NCBI GenBank assembly: GCA_046541515.1
Contig: JBKHDD010000003.1
Span: 1-64,000 of the forward strand
Direction of reading: 5' to 3'
Length of the DNA: 64,000 bases
Source: CAYFVR01 sp046541515
GTDB taxonomy: Bacteria; Desulfobacterota; Desulfobacteria; Desulfobacterales; Desulfococcaceae
Both the position numbers and the translations under genes were made by a program. Below the pieces are notes generated by a model. The model was given only the letters and a program-made list of their open reading frames with translations. It made no database searches and had not been told where the DNA came from. This document shows, in pieces, positions 15,817 through 26,900 of this stretch. Position 1 is the stretch's first letter. Each line of letters opens with the position of its first letter.

Positions 15817-17823
15817 CTACCGGACGGACACCATGCTGGCGTCGGTATTTTCGCCAAAGGCGGTGGGGGTGGTTTCCCGGACGTAGCTTTCGATGCCGGA
15901 AAGGATGGCGGCGGCAATGTGGTTCTGATAGGCGTCCGTGAGCAGGCGACGGCACTCCCGGGGGTTGCTGACGAAGGAGGCCTCCACCAGGATCGCGGGC
16001 ATTTGCGCGCCCAGCAGCACGTAGAACGGGGCCTGTTTCACGCCCTTGTTTAGAATCTGGTCGTAGCGGTTTTTGAGGGTGTGGTACATGGCGGTCTGCA
16101 CGTGGCCGGCCAGGCGGCTGGATTCGTTGATCTTGGCGTTTTGCATCAGGTCGTTGAGGATGACCTGGAGGTCGCTGATGCTTTTCCGAGAGGCGGCGTT
16201 TTCCCGCGCCGCCACCCGGATGGCGTCTTCGTCGGTGGTCAGGTTGAGATAGTAGGTCTCGATGCCGTAGGCCGCCCGCCGGGTGTGCGCGTTGAGGTGG
16301 ATGGAAACGAACAGGTCCGCGTTCCGGGTGTTGGCGATGGCGGTTCGTTCCTCAAGGGTCAGATATCGGTCGGTCCGACGGGTCAGGATCACCTCGGCGC
16401 CCAGGTGCCGCTGGATCATCTTTTCCAGCTTCAGGGCGATTTTAAGCACCAGGTCCTTTTCCCATATCCCTTTGATGGCCCCCGGCGCGCCGGGGTCGTG
16501 GCCGCCGTGACCCGGGTCCAGGACGATTCGGCGAACGCCCAGGGCGAGCTGACGGGCCAGATCGTTGGGCGACGCCGCCGGCCCGGGGTCCCGCGCCAGG
16601 GCCGTGGGCGCATCGGGCCGCGGCGTGGCCGGCAAAACCGGCCGGGGCGCGGTTCGGGGAACGTCGTTTCGGGCCACGATCCGGCCGTTCGCCTCGCTGC
16701 CCCAGACGTCGATGATGGTGCGGAAGGGGTTGTCGAGGCTAAAAATCTTGTAGGTTTTGAACGATTTGATGTCGATCACCACGCGCACGGTGTCGCGGTT
16801 GCGCTGGCCCGCCCGGGCGCCGCTGAGCAGATCGTCGTCGATGGGCAGCACGTCCGGAAGGTTTCGGCCCAGTTGGCTGTTGGCGAAATCGATGTAGAGC
16901 CGCTGGGGCCTGTGGGCGGCGGCGTCGGGTTCCAGCAGCTCGTGGGTGTAGCCGGTTTCCCGATCGGCGTCCACCACGATGCGGGTGTAGTTGGGGTTGG
17001 ACCAGAAACGAATTCCTTCGATGATGGCGGGGCCGCCCCGCCGGGACGCGGGGTCTTCCCCGGCCGAGGCCCGGCGAATCAGGTCCCCCACCGGATCGTC
17101 CGAGGGCGTCGGTCGGGAAGCGGCACGGGATGCGGTTCGAGGGGCGGAAGCGGGCCTTCGACGTTCCGGTCCGGAGACGTCCCCATTCGCGACCCGGGCC
17201 TTGTAGGCGGCCTTGGATTCTTGGCATTCCGGATCGGGGGTTTTCCGCCCCGCCGGTCCGGCGGCGACGGCGGCCGGCCGAATGGAATCTTCCGGCTTTT
17301 CCACCTTGGGCGCGATGACCGCCTTCTGGGCCGAGGGGGCGGGCGTGGGACGGTCCTTGGGCACCTTGACGGTCAGCGTCGGGACGGCGACGGAATCCGC
17401 GCCCCCCGGTCGGGGGATCGGGGCGGAGATCTTCCGCAACCCCTCTTCGGCCCTGGGCCGATAGTCGCTGTCGGGAAAGCGGCGAACCAGCCGGCTGAAG
17501 GCGTCCACCGCCTCCTGGCGGTCCTCCTTCAGGCCGGAACGGGCGTGGAGTTCCCCGTAAAGTTTTCCCGTCATGAACAAGCTGGCGGGGGCGAAACGGC
17601 CTTGCGGGGCCTTTTGAAAGGCCTCCTGGAATTTCCGGACGGCCGCCAGCCAGCCGTCCCGGAAGCGGAGCCGGTCTTCGTCCTTCTTGAAGTTCCGATA
17701 TTCCACCTGCGCCCGGTAGAAGGTCTGCTCGGCGGTGTCCGCCTCGGCGGCGCGAGGGATTGCCGCGGCGAAGAGGACGAGGGCGAGGAGAAGGGCCAGG
17801 CCCTTGGAATTTGGGGATGTCAT
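15817..17823 (-). CDS. N-acetylmuramoyl-L-alanine amidase (AMIN and Amidase_3 domains)
   Basis: The 668-residue periplasmic enzyme cleaves the amide between muramic acid and the stem peptide, usually in cell separation. It has a signal peptide (residues 1-28), a TPR-like segment at 30-135, a Pro/Ala/Arg-rich linker, an AMIN localisation domain at about 262-365, and the zinc amidase domain from about 433. Zinc-ligand boxes are visible: DPGHGGHD, WEKDLVLK, SIHLNAH and ILVEASFVSN. It is longer than E. coli AmiC because of the TPR and linker parts. It lies 79 bases downstream of mutS on the same strand. Confidence 0.93.
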   Translation of the reverse strand: MTSPNSKGLALLLALVLFAAAIPRAAEADTAEQTFYRAQVEYRNFKKDEDRLRFRDGWLAAVRKFQEAFQKAPQGRFAPASLFMTGKLYGELHARSGLKEDRQEAVDAFSRLVRRFPDSDYRPRAEEGLRKISAPIPRPGGADSVAVPTLTVKVPKDRPTPAPSAQKAVIAPKVEKPEDSIRPAAVAAGPAGRKTPDPECQESKAAYKARVANGDVSGPERRRPASAPRTASRAASRPTPSDDPVGDLIRRASAGEDPASRRGGPAIIEGIRFWSNPNYTRIVVDADRETGYTHELLEPDAAAHRPQRLYIDFANSQLGRNLPDVLPIDDDLLSGARAGQRNRDTVRVVIDIKSFKTYKIFSLDNPFRTIIDVWGSEANGRIVARNDVPRTAPRPVLPATPRPDAPTALARDPGPAASPNDLARQLALGVRRIVLDPGHGGHDPGAPGAIKGIWEKDLVLKIALKLEKMIQRHLGAEVILTRRTDRYLTLEERTAIANTRNADLFVSIHLNAHTRRAAYGIETYYLNLTTDEDAIRVAARENAASRKSISDLQVILNDLMQNAKINESSRLAGHVQTAMYHTLKNRYDQILNKGVKQAPFYVLLGAQMPAILVEASFVSNPRECRRLLTDAYQNHIAAAILSGIESYVRETTPTAFGENTDASMVSVR

Positions 17824-17902
17824 GGCGGGGCGCCTCCCGCGTTGCGTCCGACGGCGGGAGAGAAATCTCCCGGCCCCCCGTGGAAAAGGGGCGCGCGAAC
17901 GG

Positions 17903-20554
17903 TTAATGGAATCGGGCCTTCTTCTGGAGTTCGTTCAAGCAGTTCATCGCGTCCAACGGGGTCATCCGCGTGATGTCAATTTTTTTGAGGGCCTGGACCA
18001 GCTCGTTGGCCTCCGAGGAGAAAAGGTTGAGCTGACCGTCGGGTTCCCGCCCCCGGTTTTTGGCGGCGCGGCCGTCCCGATTGGCCGGATTTGACGGAAC
18101 GGGCGTCGGCGGGGCATCCTGGCCCTCCACCGCGGCCAGCACTTCGCCGGCGCGCCGGATCACCGGGTCGGGAATGCCGGCCAGGCGGGCCGCCTGGATG
18201 CCGTAGCTGCGGCTGGCCCCGCCCTCCACCAGCTTTCGGAGAAAGACGATTTTTTCGCCGTCCTCCTTCACCGCGACGGTGAAATTCCGGATGCGCGGAA
18301 AGGCGCCCGCCAGGGCGATCAGCTCGTGGTAGTGGGTGGCGAAAAGGGTTTTGACCCCCTCTCCCCGCAACTCGTGAAGGTATTCCGCCACCGCCCAGGC
18401 GATGCTGAGGCCGTCGTAGGTGCTGGTGCCCCGGCCCATTTCGTCCAGGATCACCAGACTGCGGGGCGTGGCGTTGTTGAGGATGTCCGCCGTCTCCTGC
18501 ATCTCCACCAGAAAGGTGCTTTGCCCCTGGGAAAGGTTGTCCAGGGCGCCCACCCGGGTGAAAATCCGATCGACGACGCCCACCGAGGCTTCCCGGGCCG
18601 GGACGAAGGCCCCCATCTGGGCCAGGATGGTCATCAGCGCCACCTGGCGGAGCACGGTGGACTTGCCGGCCATGTTGGGGCCGGTGACGATGAGGATCTG
18701 CCGGGTCTCGTTGTCCAGCCGAACGGTGTTGGGGACGAACCGTTCCCCGGCAATGAGGGTTTCCACCACGGGGTGACGGCCGTCGGCGAAGGCGAGGACG
18801 CCGTCGGTTCGGATTTCCGGCCGCCGGTAGCCGTTGCGGTCGGCGATCCAGGCCAGGTTCAGCAACACGTCCAGCCGGGCCACGAAGCGGGCGGCCGCCT
18901 GGATGGGCCCCGCCGCCTCTCGCACGGCGTCCCGGACTTCGGCAAACAGACGAAATTCCAGGGCCGCGCGGCGCTCCTCGGCCCCCAGCACGGTTTCCTC
19001 GTATTGTTTCAGGTCGTCGGTGATGTAGCGTTCGGCGTTGACCAGGGTCTGCTTTCGGACGTAATGGGCCGGAACTTTCGAGGCGTGGGCTTTGGGAATC
19101 TCGATGTAGTAGCCGAAGACCTTGTTGAACCGAACCTTGAGGGCGCCGATGCCGGTGGCGGATCGCTCCCGCGCTTCGAGTTCCGCGAGGAAACCCTTAC
19201 CATCTTTGCTGATTTTTATCAACTCGTCCAGTTCGTCGGAATAGCCGGGACAAATGACGCCCCCCTCGGTCAGGGTCGCGGCGGCGTCCTCGCGAATCGC
19301 CCGGTGGATCAGGTCGGCCAGTTCCTCCAAAGCCGATTCGTCCAGAACCGGCCGGTCGGCGTCCCGCCGAAAGGCGGGATCGGGAATGTCGGCGGCCGCC
19401 GCCGTCACCTCCGGCAGTGCCTGAAGCGACTGCTTGAGGGCGGTGAGGTCCCGGGGGCCGGCGTGGCCCATGATGATTCGGCTGCCCAGCCGTTCCAGGT
19501 CGTAGACCGACCGCAGCCGCTCCCGAACCGTTTCCGCCGCGTCGATCCGGTCCACCGCCGCCGCCACCGCGTCCAGCCGGGCGTTGATTCGGTCCGGGTC
19601 CAGCAGCGGATAGCGGAGCCACCGTTTCAGGAGCCGCCCGCCCATGGCGGTGACGGTCCGATCGATCACGTCCAGCAGGCTGCCCTTGCGCCGGCCGTCC
19701 TGGAGATTGGCGATCAGCTCCAGATTTCGGCATCCGCGGTCGTTCAGCCAGAGGTAGTCGTCCAGCCGGTCGGTTTCCAGCGCGCGAATGTGGGTCAGCT
19801 TTCCCTTCTGGGTTTCGCCCACGTAGTGCAGCAAGGCCCCGGCCGCGCCCACGGCGGCGGGCAATCCCTCGCAGCCGAACCCGGCCAGGGAGACGGTGCC
19901 GAACTGCTCCAGCAACAACTCTCGGGCGGTTTCCGGCTCGAAATGGCGGCCCCCCAGGTGGGAGACCGAAGCGCCGTTCAGGCGTTGCGCGAGGGCCTGA
20001 AAATCGGGATCGGTTTTGGCCGCTTCCGGCAGCAGGGCCTCGGCGGGCGCCACCCGGCCCACCTCGTCCAGAATCGCCCGAAGCTCGGCGGTTTCCGCCA
20101 CCCGGAACCCGGCGGTGGAAATGTCCAGGGCCGCCAGTCCGAAGCGGTCCCCGACCCGGCAGACGGCCAGAACGAAATTGTTTGCGCGGGCGTCCAGGTA
20201 CTCGTTTTCCACCACCATGCCCGGCGTCACCACCCGGACCACCTCCCGCTTGACGATCCCCTTGGCCTGGGCCGGGTCTTCCACCTGGTCGCAGATGGCC
20301 ACCTTGTAGCCCTGGGCGATGAGCCGGGCGATGTAGCTCTGGGCCGCCCGCCAGGGCACGCCGCACATGGGGATCGGATTTTCGTCCTTCTTGTTCCGGG
20401 AGGTCAGGGTGATTTCCAGCACCCGGGCCGCGATTTCGGCGTCCTCGAAGAACATCTCGTAGAAATCGCCCATCCGGTAGAAGAGGATGGCGTCGGGATG
20501 GCGGTCTTTGATCTCCCGGTACTGGCGGAGCATGGGGGTGGCTTTAACGGTCAT
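17903..20554 (-). CDS. mutS: DNA mismatch repair protein MutS
   Basis: This 883-residue mismatch recognition ATPase has the N-terminal mismatch-binding domain with the Phe-x-Glu wedge in GDFYEMF. Connector and lever domains follow, then an ATPase domain with Walker A GPNMAGKST near residue 621, Walker B in LVILDEMGRGTSTYDG, and the helix-turn-helix end. Length and layout match MutS1. It follows the HIT gene by 180 bases and precedes the amidase gene. No mutL is in the window. Confidence 0.97.
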   Translation of the reverse strand: MTVKATPMLRQYREIKDRHPDAILFYRMGDFYEMFFEDAEIAARVLEITLTSRNKKDENPIPMCGVPWRAAQSYIARLIAQGYKVAICDQVEDPAQAKGIVKREVVRVVTPGMVVENEYLDARANNFVLAVCRVGDRFGLAALDISTAGFRVAETAELRAILDEVGRVAPAEALLPEAAKTDPDFQALAQRLNGASVSHLGGRHFEPETARELLLEQFGTVSLAGFGCEGLPAAVGAAGALLHYVGETQKGKLTHIRALETDRLDDYLWLNDRGCRNLELIANLQDGRRKGSLLDVIDRTVTAMGGRLLKRWLRYPLLDPDRINARLDAVAAAVDRIDAAETVRERLRSVYDLERLGSRIIMGHAGPRDLTALKQSLQALPEVTAAAADIPDPAFRRDADRPVLDESALEELADLIHRAIREDAAATLTEGGVICPGYSDELDELIKISKDGKGFLAELEARERSATGIGALKVRFNKVFGYYIEIPKAHASKVPAHYVRKQTLVNAERYITDDLKQYEETVLGAEERRAALEFRLFAEVRDAVREAAGPIQAAARFVARLDVLLNLAWIADRNGYRRPEIRTDGVLAFADGRHPVVETLIAGERFVPNTVRLDNETRQILIVTGPNMAGKSTVLRQVALMTILAQMGAFVPAREASVGVVDRIFTRVGALDNLSQGQSTFLVEMQETADILNNATPRSLVILDEMGRGTSTYDGLSIAWAVAEYLHELRGEGVKTLFATHYHELIALAGAFPRIRNFTVAVKEDGEKIVFLRKLVEGGASRSYGIQAARLAGIPDPVIRRAGEVLAAVEGQDAPPTPVPSNPANRDGRAAKNRGREPDGQLNLFSSEANELVQALKKIDITRMTPLDAMNCLNELQKKARFH

Positions 20555-20734
20555 GAGAAAACACCTGGGCGGCCGCGTCCGGAGGTCCGGGCGGCGGGGA
20601 AATCGATCGTTGGGGACGGGCGCGGAAAGCTTCCGGGGCTCGGGCGGCGGCGCGGCGGGCGGGCCGAGCGGCCCATCCTCCCGAAGGCGGCGTCCCCGCG
20701 CGGATGTCGGATTCCGGGACGGGCCGCCTTGGAA

Positions 20735-21226
20735 TTAGGAAAATCGGCGGGGCAGTTCATCGAACAGGGGACGCAGCTTGTCCCGGGTGCTCAAAATGTG
20801 TTCCGGGATGGTTCGGATGTCGCCAAACACGGTCAGGGCGTTCACGTCGCCGTACCAGCGGGGCACGATGTGGAAGTGAAGGTGCTCTGCCACCCCCGCC
20901 CCGGCGATTTTGCCCAGGTTCAGCCCCACGTTGTATCCGTCGGGGTTCATCGCCCGGCCGAGAATTTCCCGGGCTTTTTCCACGGTCATCAGCAAATCCC
21001 CCATCTCGTCCCGGGAGAGTTCCGTCAAGTCCTGAATGTGGCGGGCGGGCAGCGCCAGCAGGTGGCCGTTGGCGTAGGGGAACTTGTTCATCACCACCAG
21101 GGTGGTTTCCCCCTTGTACAGGGTCAATTCGTCCTTCTCGCCCAGGGCGTTGCAGAAGACGCAGCCGGGTTCTTTTTCGTTGCCCAGGATGTACTCGATC
21201 CGCCAGGGGGCCCACATGGTTTGCAT
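20735..21226 (-). CDS. HIT-family protein (AP4A phosphorylase/nucleotidyl hydrolase type)
   Basis: The 163-residue protein carries the histidine-triad motif HLHFHIVPRW near residue 115, plus the N-terminal MWAPWRIEYI and two-cysteine CVFC segment typical of the bacterial HIT group annotated as ATP adenylyltransferase-like. Such proteins hydrolyse or phosphorolyse dinucleoside polyphosphates or AMP conjugates; the substrate cannot be told from sequence. It sits 45 bases after the UPF0280 gene on the minus strand, so they likely share a transcript. Confidence 0.9.
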   Translation of the reverse strand: MQTMWAPWRIEYILGNEKEPGCVFCNALGEKDELTLYKGETTLVVMNKFPYANGHLLALPARHIQDLTELSRDEMGDLLMTVEKAREILGRAMNPDGYNVGLNLGKIAGAGVAEHLHFHIVPRWYGDVNALTVFGDIRTIPEHILSTRDKLRPLFDELPRRFS

Positions 21227-21271
21227 CGTCGCTTCCTCGTTTTCGCGGATAACCGATTGGAACCGCTCAAT

Positions 21272-22066
21272 CTACCGGTTTCCCGGGCGAGGCTCAACCT
21301 TTTTTTCCGCCTTGGGCGGCCGGAGGGGGACCAAATCCACCGCGCCCCAGACCCCGATCCGGTCGCCCACCACGATCATGACCCCGAGAACGCCTTCTAT
21401 GGATCGCGCCCATTCCAGGCCGGGGTCGATGTCGCTCCGGTCCTGAATCCTGTTGCCCAGGGCGGTTGCGGCGGCGTCGGCCAATGGCGCGGAACGGGAG
21501 ACCACGCAGGCGGCGTCGGCCTTTCCCCGGCTGAGGGAATGGCCCACGGTGCCCGAGGAGGTGCAGATGGCCATGGATTCCCCGGCGGGATCGATCTGGA
21601 CGCCCACCCGGAGGCTGAGGGGCGATTTCCCGGCGAACAGCGCCACGGTGACCGGTTTCCGGGTATGGAGAAAGACGTCGCCGCCGTTTTCCACGATCAC
21701 CTCCTCGGAAAAGGCCAGCAACCGCTTCCCCGCCCCGGCGGCCACGGCCCCGGCCACCGCCGCCATGGGCCCCACGCCGACCTTCCGTCCCGCCTCGGCC
21801 ATTTCGCCCGCGATGCCCGGGGCGATGTCCGGCGGCGTCCAGGGCGTCAGCACCGCCAGGAAGTCGGGATGGCGGCGGATGTAGTTTTCCAGCGGCCCCC
21901 GAACGGCGAGGACGGCGTCCCGGGCCTCCCGCTCCAGCGGCCGGTCGGCGTGGATAAAAAGGTCGGTCTCCTGGACGGCGACCCGGAATCCGGCCCGGCC
22001 GCCTTCCTGGACCCGGCTGCGGTAGGCCCGTTCGCGGTACTCCCGAAGATCGGGTTTACGGCCCAA
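21272..22066 (-). CDS. UPF0280 family protein (ApbE-like fold)
   Basis: The 264-residue protein matches UPF0280, distantly related to the FMN transferase ApbE. Landmarks include VGPMAAVAGAVA, VENGGDVFL and CTSSGTVGHSLSRGKADA, which look like the flavin/metal-binding loops. The biochemical role is unproven. It overlaps the aminotransferase stop by 11 bases, so both are expressed together. I cannot tell a substrate from context. Confidence 0.88.
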   Translation of the reverse strand: MGRKPDLREYRERAYRSRVQEGGRAGFRVAVQETDLFIHADRPLEREARDAVLAVRGPLENYIRRHPDFLAVLTPWTPPDIAPGIAGEMAEAGRKVGVGPMAAVAGAVAAGAGKRLLAFSEEVIVENGGDVFLHTRKPVTVALFAGKSPLSLRVGVQIDPAGESMAICTSSGTVGHSLSRGKADAACVVSRSAPLADAAATALGNRIQDRSDIDPGLEWARSIEGVLGVMIVVGDRIGVWGAVDLVPLRPPKAEKKVEPRPGNR

Positions 22067-23156
22067 CGCGAAGCACCGTTTCCAGCGCGTCCAGGGCCCG
22101 GGAGATCAGCTCGGGGTCGGCCTGGCTGCCCATGTGGCCCATGCGGAAGACCTTTCCGGCCATGGGGCCGTGGCTGCCGCCGACGACCAATCCTTTTTCC
22201 CGCAGGCGAAGGTCCAGGCCCGCCCATTCCCAGCCATCGGGAACCTTGGCGGCGGTGACGGTGGGGGATTGCACGGCGTCCTCCCGAGGGAAGACCGACA
22301 CGCCCAGCGTTTTCAAGCCTTCGCGACACTGGTCCGCCGCTTTTTGGTGGCGGTGAAAGGCGGCCGCCATGCCTTCGGAAAGGAGGGATTCCGCCGCCGC
22401 GACCAGGGCGGAGATGCCGTGCCAGTAGGGCGTGAAGGGAAACCGGCGGTTTTTCACGGCGGTCCGGAACGGCAACAGGGCGTCGTAGCCGGCGTAGTTG
22501 ACCGATTCCATGGCCGACCAGGCGGCCTCGCTCACCGATACGAAGGCCAGGGACGGCGGCATGGAAAGACATTTTTGGGAGCCGCCCAGGGCCAGGTCGA
22601 TCCCCCATTCGTCGGCCAGCACCGGCGCGCCGCCCACGCTGGAGACCACGTCGGCGTAGAACAACGGCACGCCGTATTTTCGTTTGAGTTCGCCGAGACC
22701 CCCCAGCGGATTCAGCGTGCCGGAGGGCGTTTCGCAGTGGACCGCCGTGATCATCCGGTAGTCGCCGGCCTTGAGGGCGGTTTCCACCGCTTCCAAGCAG
22801 GGCGGGCCGATGGTTTCATCGTAGCCCAGGCCGATGGTGCGCACGTCCGCGCCCAGGGTCTTGGCCATCTCCCCGATGCCGTAGCCGAAGACGCCGGTGG
22901 CCACGGAGAGCACCCGGTCGCCGGGCTTCAGGCAGCTTTTCAGCGCCCCCCAAAGGGCCAACATGCCCTCGCCGGTGAGGATTGCGACGGAATTTTGGGT
23001 GCCCAGCAGCGTTTGCAGGGCGGTTTCGGCCCGTTGATACAGCGCGAAAAAATCCGACTCCAGCGCCGGCGCGCCGAAATCGGTTTGATGGGCCTTTAGA
23101 ATCGCCTCCGGCACCCGGACGGGTCCGGGGACCATGGGGATGGGGTAGGTTTGCAT
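22056..23156 (-). CDS. PLP-dependent alanine-glyoxylate/serine-pyruvate-type aminotransferase
   Basis: The 366-residue fold-type I PLP enzyme is of the class V group. Features are VPGPVRVPEAIL at the N-terminus, the VSSVGGAP segment and GSQKCLSMPP carrying the PLP-binding lysine. Members transaminate alanine, serine, glyoxylate or phosphonate-derived substrates such as 2-aminoethylphosphonate, and sequence reading alone does not separate these. The ATG at 23156 was chosen because GGAGGAG lies 8 bases upstream; an upstream ATG at 23228 adds 24 non-conserved residues. It overlaps the UPF0280 gene. Confidence 0.9.
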   Translation of the reverse strand: MQTYPIPMVPGPVRVPEAILKAHQTDFGAPALESDFFALYQRAETALQTLLGTQNSVAILTGEGMLALWGALKSCLKPGDRVLSVATGVFGYGIGEMAKTLGADVRTIGLGYDETIGPPCLEAVETALKAGDYRMITAVHCETPSGTLNPLGGLGELKRKYGVPLFYADVVSSVGGAPVLADEWGIDLALGGSQKCLSMPPSLAFVSVSEAAWSAMESVNYAGYDALLPFRTAVKNRRFPFTPYWHGISALVAAAESLLSEGMAAAFHRHQKAADQCREGLKTLGVSVFPREDAVQSPTVTAAKVPDGWEWAGLDLRLREKGLVVGGSHGPMAGKVFRMGHMGSQADPELISRALDALETVLRVGP

Positions 23157-23254
23157 GTGAATTTTCTCCTCCCAGGTTGGATCGGATTTCGCGGGAAGGG
23201 CGTCGCCGCTTCCCGGACCGAACTTCAACCATTAGGGGAGAGGGTGCGGGGAAG

Positions 23255-23518
23255 TCAAGGGATTTGGGACGGCTCGGCGGGGGGCGGGTTCCGTTCGATG
23301 GGGGAATCGAGCCGTTCGGCCAGCCAGATTTTGATGATGGATTGCCGCGTGACGCCCAACCGGCGGGCTTCCCGGTCCAAGGATTCGATCATCCAAAGCG
23401 GAAAATCGACGTTCACGCGCTTCGTCTCCCTGGAAACACGTTTCGCATGGGCGAGATCGAGATGTTCCGTCACGTCTTCGCAGCGTTCGAATTTTCGATC
23501 AAAATTCTTGGCTTTCAT
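23255..23518 (-). CDS. brnA: BrnA-like antitoxin
   Basis: The 87-residue protein begins MKAKNFDRKFE and ends with a ribbon-helix-helix-like segment (RVNVDFPLWMIESLDREARR, then VTRQSIIKIWLAERL). It resembles BrnA/CopG-type antitoxins that neutralise the ribonuclease BrnT and repress their own operon. It overlaps the BrnT stop by 20 bases, the usual toxin-first order of this system. A longer upstream start is possible but lacks family similarity. Confidence 0.85.
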   Translation of the reverse strand: MKAKNFDRKFERCEDVTEHLDLAHAKRVSRETKRVNVDFPLWMIESLDREARRLGVTRQSIIKIWLAERLDSPIERNPPPAEPSQIP

Positions 23519-23771
23519 AAAGGGCAACCTCCTCGGTTCTGGATCGGCGAACGGAGATGATTCGAATGTTTCGTCCGCGATAGATGACGACGCCGGACCA
23601 ATGCTTGTCCAGAATTTTCCCAATCACGAGGAACCGTTGTTCGTCTTCCGTCCGTGCGGGAATTTCCAGCAAATCTGGATCGCTCCAAAGACGTTGGGCT
23701 TCCACGAAGTCGATTCCGTGTTTTTCGAAATTGGCCCGGCTTTTGGCCGGATCGAATTCAAAGGCTTCCAT
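23499..23771 (-). CDS. brnT: BrnT-type ribonuclease toxin
   Basis: The 90-residue protein matches BrnT: FEFDPAKSRANFEKHGIDF at the N-terminus, the central FLVIGKI strand, and the C-terminal IISVRRSRTEEVALYE carrying the conserved Arg residues. BrnT is a RelE-like RNase that inhibits translation. The pair looks complete and intact, unlike the toxin remnants near 43 kb. It is transcribed divergently from the large STAND gene. Confidence 0.9.
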   Translation of the reverse strand: MEAFEFDPAKSRANFEKHGIDFVEAQRLWSDPDLLEIPARTEDEQRFLVIGKILDKHWSGVVIYRGRNIRIISVRRSRTEEVALYESQEF

Positions 23772-23964
23772 GGGATAGAAATTATACCTTTTTGGGCATT
23801 GGCGTCAAGGCCGCGAATCGGGCAGAAATGGGATTCCGGACTCTCGATCCGCCGGACCCAATGCGCGCGGTTGAAACCCCGTCGCCAATCCGGTATGAGG
23901 GTCGGGAGCGGTTGAATGGGATGACACGAAACATCCGACCGGGGGTCGGGAAAGGAACGGGACA

Positions 23965-26900
23965 TTGATCGGTCTGGATCTGTTCACGTTGACCGTGACG
24001 ACCATCGCGCCGGGCGTGCTGTCCGGGATGATCGCCAATCCGAGCGACCGGGCGTTCTGCCGGATCATGGGCGACATCGTCTCTCGCATGAAAGAAGGCG
24101 GCCCCCCGGTGAACCACGACCTCCAGCGGGCCGCGCGCCGATCCTATCTGCGGGCGATTCGCGGCGTCGGTCTCCGCGCGCTGGCCGAAGAGCGGGAGCG
24201 GCGGGGCTGGCTGGGCCGAACCGTCGGCCACGCGCTGTTTCCCTCGGAAACCGTCCGGTCCCTCTCCGACATCGAGAAGAAACTGAACCGCAGAATCCGG
24301 GACGTGGATACGGCCCCCTGCGTCTCCCCGCCCCCGGTCGAGGAAGACGAAATTCCCCTCCTGCTGCAACCCCGGGACGCGAGCGCGCGGGAACGGCTCG
24401 CGGCGCTTCGGGACCAATCCAACGAAAAAATTCTGCGCCTGCTGGAAGCGTGGCGTCTCCCGATTCCCGAGCGCTTCGTCGCCCTGGTCCGGGACGGATG
24501 GGAAGAACGCGGCCGCCGGGTGGACGGCTTCGACCTCATGTGCGGCTTTTTCCAGGAAGAGCTGAAGACCAACGAAAAGGTTCGGTCCATTTTCCAGAGC
24601 CAGCTCCTGGCCAACCTGGACATCGGACTGGACCAGATCATCGGCGGATTGGAAGAACTGGGCCGGAAACTGGACGCCATGCACGGGGACATCCGGGACG
24701 TTGGAGAGGGCGTCCGGGGGCTGGAACGGGACGTGCGGTTCGTGCGGCAACGGCTGGAAGACGGCGATCCCGCTTCGGTTCGGGACGCGGAACCGGTGGA
24801 ATATCTCCCCCTCCCCGAAAGCCGGGACGTTCTTCCGCCCGTGCAACCCCTCCCGCCGAACCACGTCATGCCCCTTCGTTCCCGGGAGGGGCTTTTCGTG
24901 GGCCGGATGGCGGAAATCTGGGCCCTCCACGACACCCTCCAACATCGGGGCGCGGCCATCGTGGACGGCGCCAGCGGCGGCGGGGAGCCGGTGGGCATGA
25001 TCGTGGGGACCGGCGGGTTGGGCAAGACCCAATTGGCGGCGGAGTATGTCCGCCGATTCGGCTTTCTCTATCCCGGCGGGGTGTTTTGGATTCCGGCGGA
25101 GCGGGGCCTTTCCGAAATGGCCGCCGTCCTGGCCCGGCACGGGGCCGCGTCGGCGGAGCTGGACCCCCGGATGGAGATTCCGGAACAGCTCCAGGCGATC
25201 TGGCGGGAGCTGGAGCGGCGGGGACGGGATACGCTGGTTGTGCTGGACAATTTCCCGGAAAACGAACCGCTCGCCCCCTGGCTCCCGCCCGGCGCCGTGG
25301 TTCGGGTGGCGGTCACCACCCGGCGGCGGGATTTGACCCGATATGCCGAGGTCCGGCTCGATTTCATGACGCCGGAGGAAGGCGCGAGGCTCGTCAACAT
25401 GAACCGGAATTTGGGACCGGACGCGGAACGCATTTCCGAAGCCCTGGGCGGGCTGCCCCTGGCCCTGGAACTGGCCCGGAACTACCTGGGCGTCCAGCCG
25501 GGAATGTCGGTTGAAAAACTGCTGGCGAAGATGGCGGAATTCGGCGAAATGGCGGTCCTGCGGAGTTTCGAGGGGAAATACGCGGACCAAATGCCCTCGG
25601 GCCACGTCAAGGAGGTGGCCGCGACCATCGCCATGAGCTGGGAATTGGCCTCGGAACCGGCCCGGCGGGTGTTGCGGGCGTTGGCTTTGCTGGCGCCGGT
25701 CCCGGTTCCCATGCGGCTGGTCCGGCGCGTGTTTCCGGATTGGGAATCCGAGGATCTGCTGGAGGACCCGGTGGAAGCGGCCGCGGCCGAACTGGCCGTG
25801 AAGCTGTCCCTGGCCAATCTCGACGAAGACGCGGACCCGGTGGTGCATCGGCTGGTGGCCGGATTCGCGCGGGAGGTGGAAGAAGCCGATCCGGACCTGA
25901 CGGATCGGGTGGCCCGGGCCGTGGAAGAAGAGATGGAGCGGGCGAGCGACGATATGGACACGGCCGCGCTACGGGAACTGGGAAAAATGGTTCCCCACGC
26001 GGAACATCTGCTGGACGCGGCCGATGTCGGGGACGAGCGGGCCGCGGAAATATCCAACTGGCTACGGTGGCATTATCGGAATGCGGGCCAGTATCGGAAC
26101 GCCGAACGAGCGGGGCGGCTGTCCCTGGAATGGGCGGAGCGATTGCACGAGCCGGGGCATCCAGAAATCGCCGGCCGCCAATCCAACCTCGCCTTGGTGC
26201 TACAAGATTTGGGCGAGTTGGCGTCGGCGCGGGAACTGTTGGAACAGGCGCTTCATTTCTTCGAAGAAAGCCTGCCGCTGGGACATCCGTCCATTGCCCG
26301 CTGCCAATCCAACCTCGCCTTCGTGCTGAAAGATTTGGGCGAGTTGGCACCGGCGCGGGAACTGTTCGAAAAGGCCCTGGAATCCGACGAAGCGAATTTT
26401 CCGCCGGGGCATCCGTCCATTGCCATCAGCCAAAACAACCTCGCTACGGTGCTGAAAGATTTGGGCGAGTTGTCATCGGCGCGGGAACTGTACGAACAGG
26501 CGCTTCATTCCCTCGAAGAAAACCTGCCACCGGGACATCCGAACATAGCAACCTTTCAATCCAACCTCGCCTTGGTGCTGCAAGATTTGGGCGAGTTAGC
26601 GCCGGCGCGGGAACTGTTGGGAAAGGCCCTGAAATCCGACGAAACGAGTTTTCCGCCGGGCCATCCGTCCATTACTCGCTGCCAAAACAACCTCGCTACG
26701 GTGCTGAAAGATTTGGGCGAGTTGATGCCAGCACGGGAACTGTTCGAACAGGCGCTTCATTCCCTCGAAGAAAACCTGCCGTCGGGACATCCGAACGTAG
26801 CAATCCTTCAATCAAACCTTGCCATGGTGCTGCAAAATTTGGGCGAGTTGAAGCCAGCGTGGGAAATGTACGAAAAGGCGCTTCGTTCTCTCGAAGGAAT